Origin: Macrostomum hystrix | Lineage: Eukaryota; Platyhelminthes; Macrostomidae | Assembly: GCA_950097015.1 (NCBI GenBank) | Contig: CATNEN010000002.1 | Span: forward strand, 3,286,001 to 3,350,000 | Direction: 5' to 3' | DNA: 64,000 nt | Shown: one piece after another, positions 1 through 10,593 of the stretch | Layout of the letters: every line of letters starts with the position of its first letter | Numbering within the stretch: the stretch's first letter is position 1 | Notes under the pieces: model-generated | The model's input: only the letters and a program-made list of their open reading frames with translations | The model's database searches: none | What the model was told of the DNA's origin: nothing | Position numbers and translations under genes: made by a program

Positions 1-240
1 TTGTTTCTTGTGTCGCAGGTTCACATGTCTTATTGAACGGGCCACCGCCTGCCGCCAGCAGTTATTGTTAAAACCTGAAAAATGCCCTGAAAAATCGCCT
101 AACGCTCTTCCACAGATCCTACGAAGATGTTTGCGTTAATTCTGTTTGCGCAGAAAATTGATTTGCGCAATCTTTCAGGGGCCAGGTTGCTGCCCGGGCC
201 ACCGCCTGCCGCCAGCAGCTGCGTTTAAAACCTGAAAAAT
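1..240. repeat. 100-bp intronic satellite, gene A
   Basis: One unit from about 117 (AGATCCTACGAAGATGTTTG) to 220, plus a partial unit with CGGGCCACCGCCTGCCGCCA before it. Same family as 22738-23300 and 50606-51268. Confidence 0.8.
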
Positions 241-660
241 GCGCCCAGCATCTTAGGAGGCCCTGTGAAGTGGGCGGCATGGTGCCGACTTGCAAAGATG
301 CAGAAATGCAAACGTGACCCCTGGTACGGGTTTAGTCTTTGTTATAAAAACATGGAAAACTGCTTTGACCTTAGATTTGCTTGCTGAACCCTTCCGCCGA
401 AATTCAGGTTTCTCTTGTCATTTGTCCCGTCCTATGCGAATCATTTGCTAAACCAGCTTTATCAGTTGTAAAACTGCTCCAAAGTGATCCAGGTGATGGA
501 CCCAAGCCTTGCATTTTCCGAGGTTCAATTGCAAATAGCTGCTTCTCTGACAAAATTTGTGAATTTCCCCTGTCCCTCGGCTCAGAACCTTCGTGCAACA
601 ATTGCGCTAACGTCAACTGTGACCTTAAAAGGGCACCCGTCTGCTGGTTTTTGGCCTTAC

Positions 661-3541
661 CTCACAGAAAGCGCCCTGGTAGGGATCGGGGCAAACAGTG
701 CAGCGCTCTACGGGAGCTGGTTCAGCACCCGAGCTGGTGTTGGTACTTGACTGGTACGTGATGTCCAGAATGCACACGTTTATCTGGCCCTGGAATTGGT
801 AGATCCGGAAGAAAATTCCACGCAGATCAGCGAGGGCGGTCATCACGTCCATTCTAGTGACGGCCGAACCGTCGATGGCACGCAGGTTCTGCTCGTCGAG
901 TGTCACGGAGAAGCGAGTCTCTGGGGCGCGGTTGGTGGTTCGGTCCCAATACACCAAGGTCTGGCCTCTCCAGCCCTGTTAGTTGGATGAACAATAATGC
1001 ATTTGAATGTAAATAACAGATGCCATTGTTGAGCAAAGCACTCTGATTTTCGACATTTCCTAAATATGACTGTCATTCTTCATCTCAAGCACGCTCGCTG
1101 TTACGATCGTCTTCCATTCTGCTAAGCAGTTTTTTCACTTTTCCCAACGGCCCCTGTCAATTTTAGCATAGACGCTGTCGCCGTACCTTGATGCCGAAGA
1201 TTGGGAACGCCGTATCGGCCGTCAGCGCTGTGTCCATGCGCACGTTGACTCGCACGGTGAAGCTCAATTTGCCGCCGTAGGCTGCCAGCTGAAAATGAAA
1301 GTTCACACGATTTCTTTTATTTTACATCACGAACTTGGATTCAGAGTGTCCCAGACTGTTGTCTAGCCGTACCCGCTTGCCAGACAAGCTCGTCAAGAAC
1401 ACGTAGGACTCGTCATCGTCTCGCAAAGCTGACGAGTCGTCTCCAGTTGGGGCCACGGCTATCTCCGCTCCGGACTGTACTGTGAGCTTGGCGCGTGAAG
1501 TAGCGTCCTCGTACACTCCGTACAGGCCCCAGCCCATCAAACGCACCGCGGATGCTTCCACTGGTACTCGCTTCTGCAGTCGTGTGTCAAATGAAACCAT
1601 GTACAGTTGATAAGCATGTCGAGACAAATTTATTAACCTATTCTAAACTGATGAGAGACTTTTCTGTACCTCTTCGAAGTAAAGGCCGGCATTTTCGCAA
1701 GCATTCGATCGGTCGGAGCAGAAGCAGGGCACGCATCCATCCGGGTGGTCCCGCCTGAGACTGTGGAAGCCCGGCTTGCACTTGTCACAGTTTTCACCTT
1801 TCACGTTCGCCTGAATTCGAAAGATGAAACAATTTCCAATTAGCTTTTTTCGTTGCACTTTATGCTCATGTGGCTCTGTACTTTTAGTATTTTCTTTAGG
1901 ATGAAACAAAATCTGCAATCAGCTGCTCACCTTGCAATTGCAGACGTTGTTCTGACAAATGCCACCGATGTTGCAGGTCTTGTTGCAGTCGATGCCAGTG
2001 GCGACTAAATTCAGTTATCAAATTGTTGCTCAAGCTTTTCTCATTGCTTTCTATCTGGCTGCGAAGAGCCAGCTAGTCTCTAATAATTATACAAAAAATG
2101 AAATGCCTGCTTGCTTGCTGCAATCGAGTAACTCCGGAAGGGCTTTACCGACTTTTATAACTCCTTGACTAAAATATGGCCATTCACTTATATAGAAAAT
2201 TGATTCTCTGATACTGGGGCACATTGGTTCTCTGCTGCTGGGGCACATTGGTTCTCTGATGCTGGGGCGCATTGGTTCTCTGCTGCTGGGGCACATTGGT
2301 TCCCTGATGCTGGGGCACCTCTGATGCTGGGGGAGAGTAGGGTTTTTCTGCTCAGGTTGCCAGCCAATATGTGATTATGCTTGGGGCAAACAGGTGGTGG
2401 CGTATCAGCTTTTTGAGAGGACAAGTGCGATTTGCATTAGAGAATTGTATAAATCCTGAAATCCTGAAGTTACCTATTGCTAGTAAAAATGATAATATAT
2501 ATGTTATTCATTTAAATTTATGAAACGTGCTACTGCATTAAAGGTCATTAAATATAAAATGCCGACGGTTTCAACTGGTCCATTGATAATAGCACCAATG
2601 AACTCGGAATTCGTAATTTTGTCAGGGCATCAAAGCTAGTTCTCCTTTACTCCGTCCCTCCCTCAAAGGGGGAATCTATTTGCGCGTTACTTGCGCGTTA
2701 CTTGTACAAGCCCTTGTGTGCAGGGCGTTAGATTAACAACTATTATCGTTTCTAGTGTATTTTCTATCGAAACGTACTAAAACTAATGCGTTGCTTATAC
2801 TTGCAACTGACTCACACATTGGTTTCTTGTCTTTCCACATTCATAATTTCGTGCCTACCTACTTCCTTTTAAATGACTAGCCGCTTATTTACCATTAGCT
2901 TGCAGTCATTATTTAAACACTTGAAGGTTAGATTAGGTTAGATTAGGTTAGGTTGGCTTAGGTTAGATTTTATCAGATTATCAAATAATGATTAAACGCT
3001 TTATAGTTATAGCTCGTAGACATCACATCTGAGATTTGTTATTGGATTAAAAAATTATGCACAAGAGATCCTATATAACTTGTGAAAAAAGCTCACGTGG
3101 GTCCTTAACAAGTGGTACAGGATCCGAGTATCTCCTTGTGCCAGACGGATCCACACCGGAACACCTGTACCAGTGATTCCCCCTACTTGGTCTGTGATAG
3201 TTGGAGCTCAGGGTAGAGGAAAAAGTTTTGTGCGTAATCGCCGGCGGCCCGATGGGATCATTGCGCTCATCGTTAAAGTGAAACTTGATGTCTCGGAGGC
3301 GCACATCATGAGTGCAGTTCACAAATTTGAACCCGGGGAACGGTGACGGTCCGACTGTCACGGCTGAAAATTCAAGACAGAAAAAGCTTGCCAGTAAAGT
3401 ATTTGGAATCTACTGTGAATAACAACAGAACGTACTAATCTGAATGGGGTCGTTGACGGCCAGATCCTGGGCGTTGGCGATCATTGGCGACAACAGAAGG
3501 CCAAGGAATAGGCAGGCCAGGACAACTGCTGGCTGGCCCAT
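661..3541 (-). CDS. Gene A: perlecan-like Ig/LE/laminin-IV protein, 5-prime part, runs off left edge
   Basis: This is the leftmost of three tandem copies. Exons by GT..AG and matching phase: 3436-3541 (signal peptide), 3097-3363 (Ig-like), 1931-2004 and 1670-1810 (LE), 1331-1573, 1187-1288 and 661-975 (laminin IV ending in an LE start). Each downstream exon has exactly the length of its counterpart in genes B and C (267, 74, 141, 243, 102, 315 nt). The laminin IV region shows SYGG-like LAAYGGK and DGSAVTR. Unlike B and C, the first exon is a fusion that drops the N-terminal Ig exons, but reading frame is kept. By homology it is a secreted extracellular-matrix or receptor-like protein. The later LE and Ig exons must lie left of base 1. 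The exons show no stop, so it may be functional. Confidence 0.75.
2208..2335. repeat. 24-bp minisatellite, gene A, about 5 units
   Basis: Unit GATGCTGGGGCACATTGGTT alternates with GCTGCTGGGGCACATTGGTT. It lies in the intron between the last N-terminal Ig exon and the first LE exon. Confidence 0.85.
2930..2972. repeat. Telomere-like AGGTTAGATT repeats in intron
   Basis: GGTTAGATTAGGTTAGATTAGGTTAGGTT-type runs occur here and at about 26153-26195 and 54195-54237 (all three genes). They are degenerate and short. Confidence 0.6.
3436..3541 (-). CDS. Gene A exon 1: signal peptide fused to the end of an Ig exon
   Basis: It starts MGQPAVVLACLFLGLLL, a clear signal peptide shared with B and C. After residues ANAQDLAVN the sequence jumps to DPIQI and the GTACGT donor, which in B and C end exon 4. 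About 1.7 kb of B-type sequence (rest of exon 1, exons 2 and 3, most of exon 4) is therefore missing. The exon is 106 nt and ends in phase 1, as exons 1 to 4 of gene B do, so it can join the next exon in frame. Confidence 0.75.
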
Positions 3542-3599
3542 GGCTTTGCGCTGCTGGTTGAAAATAATTTCTAGTTAATGCCTAAAAGATCCTCAAAGA

Positions 3600-3880
3600 T
3601 TGAAGATAGAACTCCGTCGCCTAGATTTCTACTGCAAGTGTCCATATATTTCTAGCAACGGGTCTTATAGTGGACCCGTTCACACTGCTGAGGTGGAGAG
3701 CGAGGCGACAACCAATAGAGCGAGTGCTTCGCTGGTCGCTATTGGCTGGAGCTAAGGCATGCGCATCAGGAATATCTGGAGTCGAGTTCAACCCTCTTGT
3801 TGAGGGAGGCGCACTGGCCTGCGCCCGGTACAGTTTTAGTCCATTTGTAAAAGTGGATTCAAAACTAACCATCTGAAGTG
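3600..3880 (-). promoter_or_regulatory. Gene A promoter block with TATA box and paired CCAAT boxes
   Basis: This block is nearly identical upstream of genes A, B and C. On the minus strand it has ACTATAAGA (TATA at 3664-3669), about 125 bp before the start codon. Further upstream is an inverted pair of CCAAT boxes, CCAATAGCG and CGCTCTATTGG, around 3708-3748. Conservation in all three copies, with a fixed distance to the signal-peptide exon, supports a core promoter. The transcription start itself is inferred, roughly 3635-3645. Confidence 0.6.
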
Positions 3881-3924
3881 TTTTGTAATGTCTGACCTAA
3901 TACAGCACTAAAACAAATTTATTA

Positions 3925-4235
3925 CTGAATATACCAATATTGATAGGCTGCAGAGGGCTGAAACGAGGTAAAACGTTGAGGCGCGTACATATTGGTGTTG
4001 TAGTTAGACAACAGTAGCGGGCGGGCTGCCGTTAGTTTCAACCTCGTTTCAACACGCGTAGGCTAACTACAATGGTATTAATATATCAATATTGACAGGC
4101 TGCAGAGGGCTGAAACGAGGTAAAACATCGAGGCACGTAGCGCCGAGGCGTTTCACCTCGTTTGAGCCCGAGCAGCCTATCCATATTGGTGTTGTACGAG
4201 CGTAGTTAGCGGGCGTGAAACGCGTTTCACGGTCC
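3925..4235. repeat. Foldback repeats flanking the tyrosine-recombinase region (left side)
   Basis: Two related blocks contain TATTGAYAGGCTGCAGAGGG followed by CTGAAACGAGGTAAAAC. Inverted counterparts (TTTCACCTCGTTTGAGCCC, AGCCTATCCATATTGG) make a large hairpin. A perfect 16-bp palindrome GTGAAACGCGTTTCAC lies near 4215-4230. The centre holds GAGGCACGTAGCGCC, a core also found at 5998-6013. Confidence 0.6.
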
Positions 4236-4287
4236 GCTGAGACTTTCTATGGTAAAATCGCTCTGAGTTCTATGCCTTCAGTCGGTT

Positions 4288-4848
4288 TCACGGCCCGGTG
4301 AAAGTTTTGTCATACTGTAGTTTTGTGGGAGTGGTACGATCGAAGTAGTAGCGTAGTTTTTCTAGATCGCACGTTTCAATCGACACAAACTGACGTACGG
4401 CGCCTCCGTTATTTACAAAAAGGCTGGCAGTGACTCGGAGCATCCTGTTTGCCTTTGCGAATTGTTCATCAGCGATTATGTTGATCCCACGATTGTGCAG
4501 AAGGTAGCGAAAAAGGCCGGCTCTGGCCGTGATGAGCGTAGCAGGTGCATACAACGAGCCGTCCAGCTTCCGAATGAACGCATAGAAAATGCGTAAGGCC
4601 ACAGCTAAATGATCTACTTCGGCAGTAGCCAAAACACAGGCAACACCCTTCGCTTGCAAGACTTCACCAAACTTACGGACAGCCCAGTCCTCCTGCTTCA
4701 TAGCTGATTTCGGCAAATTCTCCATTTCAATTTGGTTCAGCTGTTCAGTCATTGCCTCAATCATCGGATCATCTTCTTGAAAAAGCCGCAAGAGCCGCCT
4801 GATCCATATCGTCCACATCGAGTACCATGGCGTCCATATCCTTTTCAC
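4288..4848 (-). pseudogene. Tyrosine recombinase, N-terminal core-binding half (Crypton/QRICH1/ZMYM type)
   Basis: The 186-codon ORF resembles the N-terminal domain of the DUF3504 tyrosine recombinases behind QRICH1/ZMYM proteins and Crypton-like elements. It shows KQEDWAVRKFGEVL, then a LRIFYAFIRKLDGSLYAP stretch and ARAGLFRYLL. It stops after TTPTKLQYD, where the family normally continues into the catalytic domain. That domain lies just to the right on the opposite strand. It is therefore half of a broken gene. Family assignment is from pattern recognition only. Confidence 0.6.
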
Positions 4849-5091
4849 GATCCATGCGATCCTTTATTTCGTATAAAGTAGAACCAGTCACATCACCTTG
4901 CGACATGTGAATCAACCCTAATGGGAATGGACAACACATGCCTCTGCCAAAGGTTTTATACGATTATCACAGCTTAATCTATTCTTAGTGTGCCAGTTTT
5001 CTGTCACTTTCTTCCAACTAATCTGGACAAGAAAACTTCGCCCATATCGACGGTGTCCGTGCCTTTAAGCTTAGGCCATTGCAATTGAAGA

Positions 5092-5742
5092 ATGTGCAAG
5101 GAAGCCTTGAGCCCCGTTGCGCAAAACATAATTGCGGAAACTGGGTGCCCTGGTTGTCCGTACACCGCTCTAAATATCTACATGGCAAAGATCGAAGAGG
5201 CTAAAAAGGCTGCCGGAATTGAAAACCAGGTTTTCTTCCTTCGGCCTCGTGTACGAGGTGTCAACAACTCTTGGTTCTTCGCTAATCAGCCAGTTGGACA
5301 TAACACGTTAGGCAATATGATCGCGTCGATATCGACAAATGCGAAGCTAAGCAAGAGATACACCGGTCACTGCATTCGTGCGACCCTGGTGACTGAGCTG
5401 AATGATGCGGGAGTGTCCATTGCTGACATTGGAAAGATCACTGAACACAAGTCCACTGAGGCTACTCATCGCTACATTCGCAAAACCGCAAAGCGTGATG
5501 CTGATATGGCAAGGCTATCTAACGTAATCAGCGATGTTAGTGCCAGTTCATCGAAAAATAGCGCTGAGACAACTTCACCTTCATTGGATATTGCACATTC
5601 TGGTCAATCGGCGAGTGATGGATCTAATGTGAGCACGGATAAAGTTGGTCTGGAGAGACGCGCAGGGCTGCTATTGGCATCTGGAATAAGCGGAACTTTC
5701 GACAATTACACCTTTCAGGTATTTCTTAGCAACGGTCGATGA
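5092..5742 (+). pseudogene. Tyrosine recombinase, C-terminal catalytic half
   Basis: The 216-codon ORF carries the tyrosine-recombinase signature: YTGHCIRAT (Arg of the HxxR box), ITEHKSTEA (His of the second box) and THRYIRK (likely nucleophilic Tyr), after FFANQPVGHNTLGNMI. It begins inside the protein and lacks the core-binding domain, found on the minus strand at 4288-4848. The serine-rich tail after residue 150 is not conserved in the family as I know it. It may be an inverted, split element or two remnants. Confidence 0.6.
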
Positions 5743-5958
5743 GAGGCAGGAAAATTTTTATGAGACTGTTTGATCTAAACAAGAAACCTTCGTTACTTGT
5801 GTTTTTAGCCGTACTGTGTTTGAAATAATTTTTAGCTTAATTAGCCTTTTTTCATATCGTTGACTCGCAAGCGTATTCAAATGCATGAAATATATGGGTT
5901 TCGGTCATAGAAACAAGTCATTAATGAAATTATTAAAGACCACTTTTATCGTTGGAAC

Positions 5959-6052
5959 TTTACCGGTTGGGTGCCGAGCAAGTTAATGGCGGTCGATCGA
6001 GGCGCGTAGCGCCATATAATCGCCATTAACTGCGAGGCAGCCAACCGGTAAA
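5959..6052. repeat. Nested inverted repeat (foldback) right of the recombinase
   Basis: Outer arms TTTACCGGTTGG (5959-5970) and CCAACCGGTAAA (6041-6052) are perfect reverse complements. Inner arms AGTTAATGGCG (5981-5991) and CGCCATTAACT (6021-6031) also pair. The middle contains GAGGCGCGTAGCGCC, matching the core of the left foldback near 4129-4143. Confidence 0.75.
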
Positions 6053-7052
6053 AGCATTATAAGGCTTCAGGCCATAGACAAATCAACTCCCCCTATAACG
6101 CTATCTGGCGGCTGTCGGTCGGTGGCAACGTAGGCGCATTGGGTGGTGGCGCTACCCTAGATCATCTATCCGCTTTGCCGATAGCCTTTCCGCAGTTCTG
6201 TGACAAGAGCCTAGGCCGATTCGACCACCGCTACCAAGGTTAGGAGTCAGTTGCGCACGTACTACTGACGACAGTAGGCTGTCTAGCCCTGTCCTGTCCG
6301 ATTCCGGATAGTCCGACGTCTCTCTTTAGACTTTTAGCCGGTTTCGAGCATTGCTTGGGGTAGGCACGGCAGTCATGCCTGTGGCCTATGGGACGAGTGG
6401 GACTGGCCAGCCTGAGGCCGATAGGACCACTCCCTGCATCTACTGAACCTCCTCCTCTCTCTCCCTTTATCTCCTCTCTCCGCGACATCTCGCGAGTAGT
6501 CAGGCGGATATTTAATCGACTATGTCGCCCGCCTCAAGGGATTATCTTTCATGAGGGCAGGTCAGCGGCTGCAAAAACACCCAACCATTTCAACAACGTT
6601 AGGCAAGTCGATAATTCGTGATTTCCATTCGATAATTTTGCTTTCACTGGATAATTCAGGATTCTCACTCGGTAATTCACGCTTTTACAGGATAGCTTAT
6701 TCTTGCCTCAGTCTTTATAGTACTCGCGCCCTTGGCCATAGACTAGAGATTTACATTTTCCCATGAGTCCGCCTTATATACGCTGTCCCTCGTTCGAAAC
6801 GAACCTTCTCTTTTCAAGAAATATAACAGCCAACTCATCAAGATTAAAATTCAACCGTATTTTCATTGCAAGTGCAATCCCCAAGCTTGGGCGTCACAGC
6901 ACTTTTCATTGGATATCTCATGCATTGCTCTGGATGTAACACGCTATCTCTCTCGGCATTCAGGCTTTCCCTCGATATTTTAATGTCCTTCCTCGATAAT
7001 GCAGAGTACCCTCTCGATAATTCCTGCTTCATTGGATATATCCTGCATTCCC
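6053..7052. other. Non-coding stretch with degenerate short repeats
   Basis: No convincing gene. The first part is GC-rich, with a pyrimidine tract (CTCCTCTCTCTCCC) near 6450-6480. From about 6600 to 7070 there are loose repeats of the type TCGATAATTC / GGATATATC, resembling the CCTCGATATATCATGCTA satellite found near 31.1 kb. Confidence 0.4.
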
Positions 7053-7560
7053 CTAGATGCATGATATATCCAGTTGTCGTTTCGTTGTAATTCTCACGCT
7101 GCTACCCGATTCGTCAATGGTGACTGACAGGACGTGTTCCTTCACCCGCCAATTGACACCTAGAGCCTTGCTAGTCTGTAGCCTCGTCTGTATGTAAAAA
7201 TCCGATTGCGAGGCTCGCTCGGACGCCCGAATCTTGGCTAGCACTTCTGCTGAGTTCGATTTCCACTTGCGGGCTCGCATTCCAGCTCTTCTCTACTACT
7301 CGGACAGCTGCTCAAACAGTTGAATCGCTCTGCGTTCTTCTGCCGACTCCAACGTTCTGGGAGCTTTCTCCGGCACCTTTTCGATTTCGCAGAATTTCTT
7401 GAGCACCTCCGCCACGTCTTCCTCGTGCGCGAAACTGAAGAATTCTTGCTGACCCTCAACCATGCTGCTCGCGGGCGCGGGATCCATCAGTACAACGCAG
7501 GTCCAGCCGATTGGTGTTAATCTTGCGATCGGTTCGCCTGGCAATCCGCGAAGCCTTCTG
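7053..7560 (-). pseudogene. BEL/Pao retrotransposon pol remnant
   Basis: Two overlapping frames read minus. The first has GWTCVV..., then EVLKKFCEIEKVP and ESAEERRAIQLFEQL, like the region before the BEL/Pao reverse transcriptase (LxxFWELE, ExxxEExF). The second has RKWKSNSAEVLAKIRASE, then TSKALGVNWRVKEHVLSV, matching the RKWxSNxxEVL ... LGVxW signature inside the BEL/Pao RT. The RT core between them is absent and frames change, so this is an internally deleted relic. Confidence 0.6.
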
Positions 7561-7619
7561 AACAGGCGGTGTTAGCTGGTATTGGTGTTGTTGGCTAGTG
7601 GTGGTGGATTTACTAGAAT

Positions 7620-7775
7620 AAACGTGAAGCTGTGAACAGGTGAACAGATACAAGCTGTGAACAGGTGAACAGATACAAGCTGTGAACAGGTGAACACATG
7701 CAAACTGTGAACAGGTGAACACATGCAAACTGTGAACAGGTGAACACATACAAGCTGTGAACAGGTGAATAGCCT
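7620..7775. repeat. 25-bp minisatellite, about 6 units
   Basis: The unit is CTGTGAACAGGTGAACA plus ATACAAG or CATGCAAA variants. It abuts the BEL/Pao relic and makes a repetitive shadow reading frame on the minus strand. Confidence 0.85.
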
Positions 7776-8184
7776 GCTGAAGTGGACATTGGTAATGGGC
7801 GAGGCTGCACAATTCTGAATTTAGTCAGCAATTTTTGTCATTTTTCCTTCATAGTCCTGGCGAGGTTCTTGTCCAGGATGACTGTCGCAGGACCAAGAAA
7901 ATATCTAGCATCTATCGAGAGTGTCAATTGGGGCATAATGCGAATAGCGGTAGCAACAAGTTAGATTTACTCAGAAACTATCTCAAAAGCATCTATTGAC
8001 TGCTGGAAGAACTTTGTTGGCAACTTAAAACGCAGTTGTTTCGCTTAATTCATATTGTTTTAGATTGAGATAATATATTTCATAAAAAAAATTACCAGAT
8101 AATGAAATTTCAAATCGAGTACATTATGTAAAAGTATACTTCGTGCCGCTTCGGTTTTCGTGTGTACTTTTCTTCATCAGCCAA
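7776..8184. other. Spacer downstream of gene B
   Basis: AT-rich. No coding signal or repeat seen. It should contain the gene B 3-prime UTR and end, but I could not fix a polyadenylation site. Confidence 0.4.
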
Positions 8185-10593
8185 TCAGAGTGGACTATTA
8201 AGAATAACTCCGAATGACGCTGTCTCTGCGTCCCAGGTTCTCTTAAATTCCGCCTTGCCGAGAGAGTTTTCAGCGGAGCACACGTAGGTGCCATACGCGT
8301 TGTCGCGGCCGATGTTCTCTGCAGTTGTGAAGGTGTCAAGCGATGAAAATTTGGGAGTCAAAATGCAGTGTGTCACTTCAGCCAATACCTTCTGACTAGT
8401 TTTCCTTAGAATATATTCTGGCTTAGACGGTTCTATTTCTTCGCGGAAATTCCATGGACTGCCCATACTATTTTTAGCACACGGGAAACCCACTTTAAGT
8501 GATGCTTTTCAACCAATGGGAAAACAGGAATCATTTTCTCTATTCCAATGTCCCTATTTGTTAATGCGCATCAGATCATTCGGTGGAAAATGGTAAAATT
8601 ATATTTTAGAAAAATATGATACACCTTTTTCTTTTGATAATTTCAACAGCCTCACAAGCTATATCTTGGCTTCCCTCCATAGGAAGCCAAAATCAATATT
8701 AATCCCTCCATATTGATAAATATTTTATTAAGGCTATTAAGGCCTTATCCTCTTAAGTCCATGGACTGAGGGGGACGCCACACCACCCTCAATTACCCCA
8801 CCTAATGCTGGTACAATTAAAACAAATGGATGAAGCGAAGCAATTTAAAGATAAGTGTATTGCTTATCTTTATAAATTGTTCTCTCTTTAGAGTCTCTAT
8901 CCCTGGACTCTGATTTTATCAGGTTCTAAACCGGACTCTCTCGCTGGGGTCAGGAATCGAACTTCCGACCTTTAAGTCGAGAGCTTCACGCTCTAATCAC
9001 AAGGCTTCAACCACACGCGCTGATTGGTTGAACCAATCAATCTAGATAAAACGAGTAACAAGTTCACAAACCTATCTACCAGCTATGTTACTTCCTTATC
9101 GCTCCTTTCCGATTGAGCAAGCAAGTTGATGTCCTTTCCTTACCTTTTGGTAGTCTGAAATGGAAGGGGTGTTAGAATAGCCTTTAGAATCTGTTTGTGT
9201 ACTTCAATTCATTAAACCACAATGCTTCTAAATCTAAACACTCACTTGTAAACTAGCTGCGACCCGTATCTGCCGGAGTCATTTTGGTCGAAAAAGGTCT
9301 TCTCATACTGCCTGATCCACCTTGGGGTCTCCAGTTGAACATTGTCCGCGTCGCGCTTGGTAATATCCAGATCCGGGTACGGGTAGCCGGTAAAGAGGCA
9401 TTCAAAATAAATGTCGCCTTCGTCCGTCTTCGTGATGTAAAAAAAGCCGTAAGTCCCTTGCCTCAACTCGCCTTCGCCAGGTCGGGCTAAGGGGTCGAGG
9501 TTTAAAGTACGTTAGCCCGACTAACGCACTTAGGGATGTCAACTTAAGACTCCAGAATGGAGACCTATGGTCAATAATCGAACCAAATCAACTGAAATCA
9601 GCAGCTGGTCGATCCAGTTGACCCAGAGTATCCCCAGGGTACCCTGAAATAAAGCGAACCCTAATACTGAGAACGAAACCCATTTCCCTGACTCCTGAGC
9701 ACACAGTACACAGATGATGTACACAGACCCTGATTTCAGGAAAAGTACTATCTTACTGCACCTTTAAGCTGGCCCTAAAGCGTGCCAATTGTACAGCAAG
9801 ACCCTTAAACCTTCTCGCTGCGGCTGCGCCCCAAGTTAGTGTGGGCATGCCGCGAGTTCGAGCAGGAATCTTGGTGCTCTGAGAAACTGAGACCGCTCTG
9901 CCACTCACCCCCTCCTAACAAACAATGTCCAAGCTACTCGGTTGGAAAATGTGACAGGAACGGAATCTTCGACAACGCCTTGAAAGCGTCTCTCATAATG
10001 CAATCTTGAAGCTTACTACGCTATAACTGAACCTAATCCGAATTAGCTTTCACAGCTTTCAGCAGAATCATGTTGCGCGAAAAGTTCTTACTTTGCATGA
10101 AAGCCTTGATGGGCACCGACTGAATATACAGATCTTTAACGCCCGATACGTTGATGAATGACCTGACGGCCACGCACATGAAAATGCCCGAATTGCTCAC
10201 GGAGCCAGTCTGCAGCGTCAGGGTCGCCTTGCCGCCCTCCAAACGCTTTTTCATGCCGGAAACCTCGGTGGCAGTGCCGGCTTCCCTCTCATCGTAGAGA
10301 CACTTGAAGTTCTTGCACTTTTGTGGGTGTGCGTGTGATAGGATGCTTGCAAAAATATTCCAAATAGAACGGCTATTTACAGGGCTCTCCAGTTTAACCT
10401 ACCTTGACCCAGTCCAGGTAGCGATATGCGTCTGAAATTATATCCACTTCTGCGTCGTAGTTCTGCAGAGTGCAAGTCAGCTCAATCGGTTGTCCATCGC
10501 GGCGCAAATCGACGATGTCCGGATTTCGAATGATCAACGAAGAGTTCACGGTGTCCTTCATTGTGACGACGATGTTGGGCCTCTCGGGAATCG
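8185..10593 (-). CDS. Gene B exons 20-23: C-terminal Ig units and tail
   Basis: Exons 20 and 21 form an Ig (IELTCTLQNYD, YLDWVK, then SGIFMCVAVRS). Exon 22 has GDIYFECLFTGYPYPDLDI. Exon 23 has NAYGTYVCSAENSLGKAEF followed by a short tail and a TGA stop at 8185-8187. No hydrophobic anchor follows. Compared with gene C, exon 22 has two dense clusters of replacements on either side of an identical core. Confidence 0.65.
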
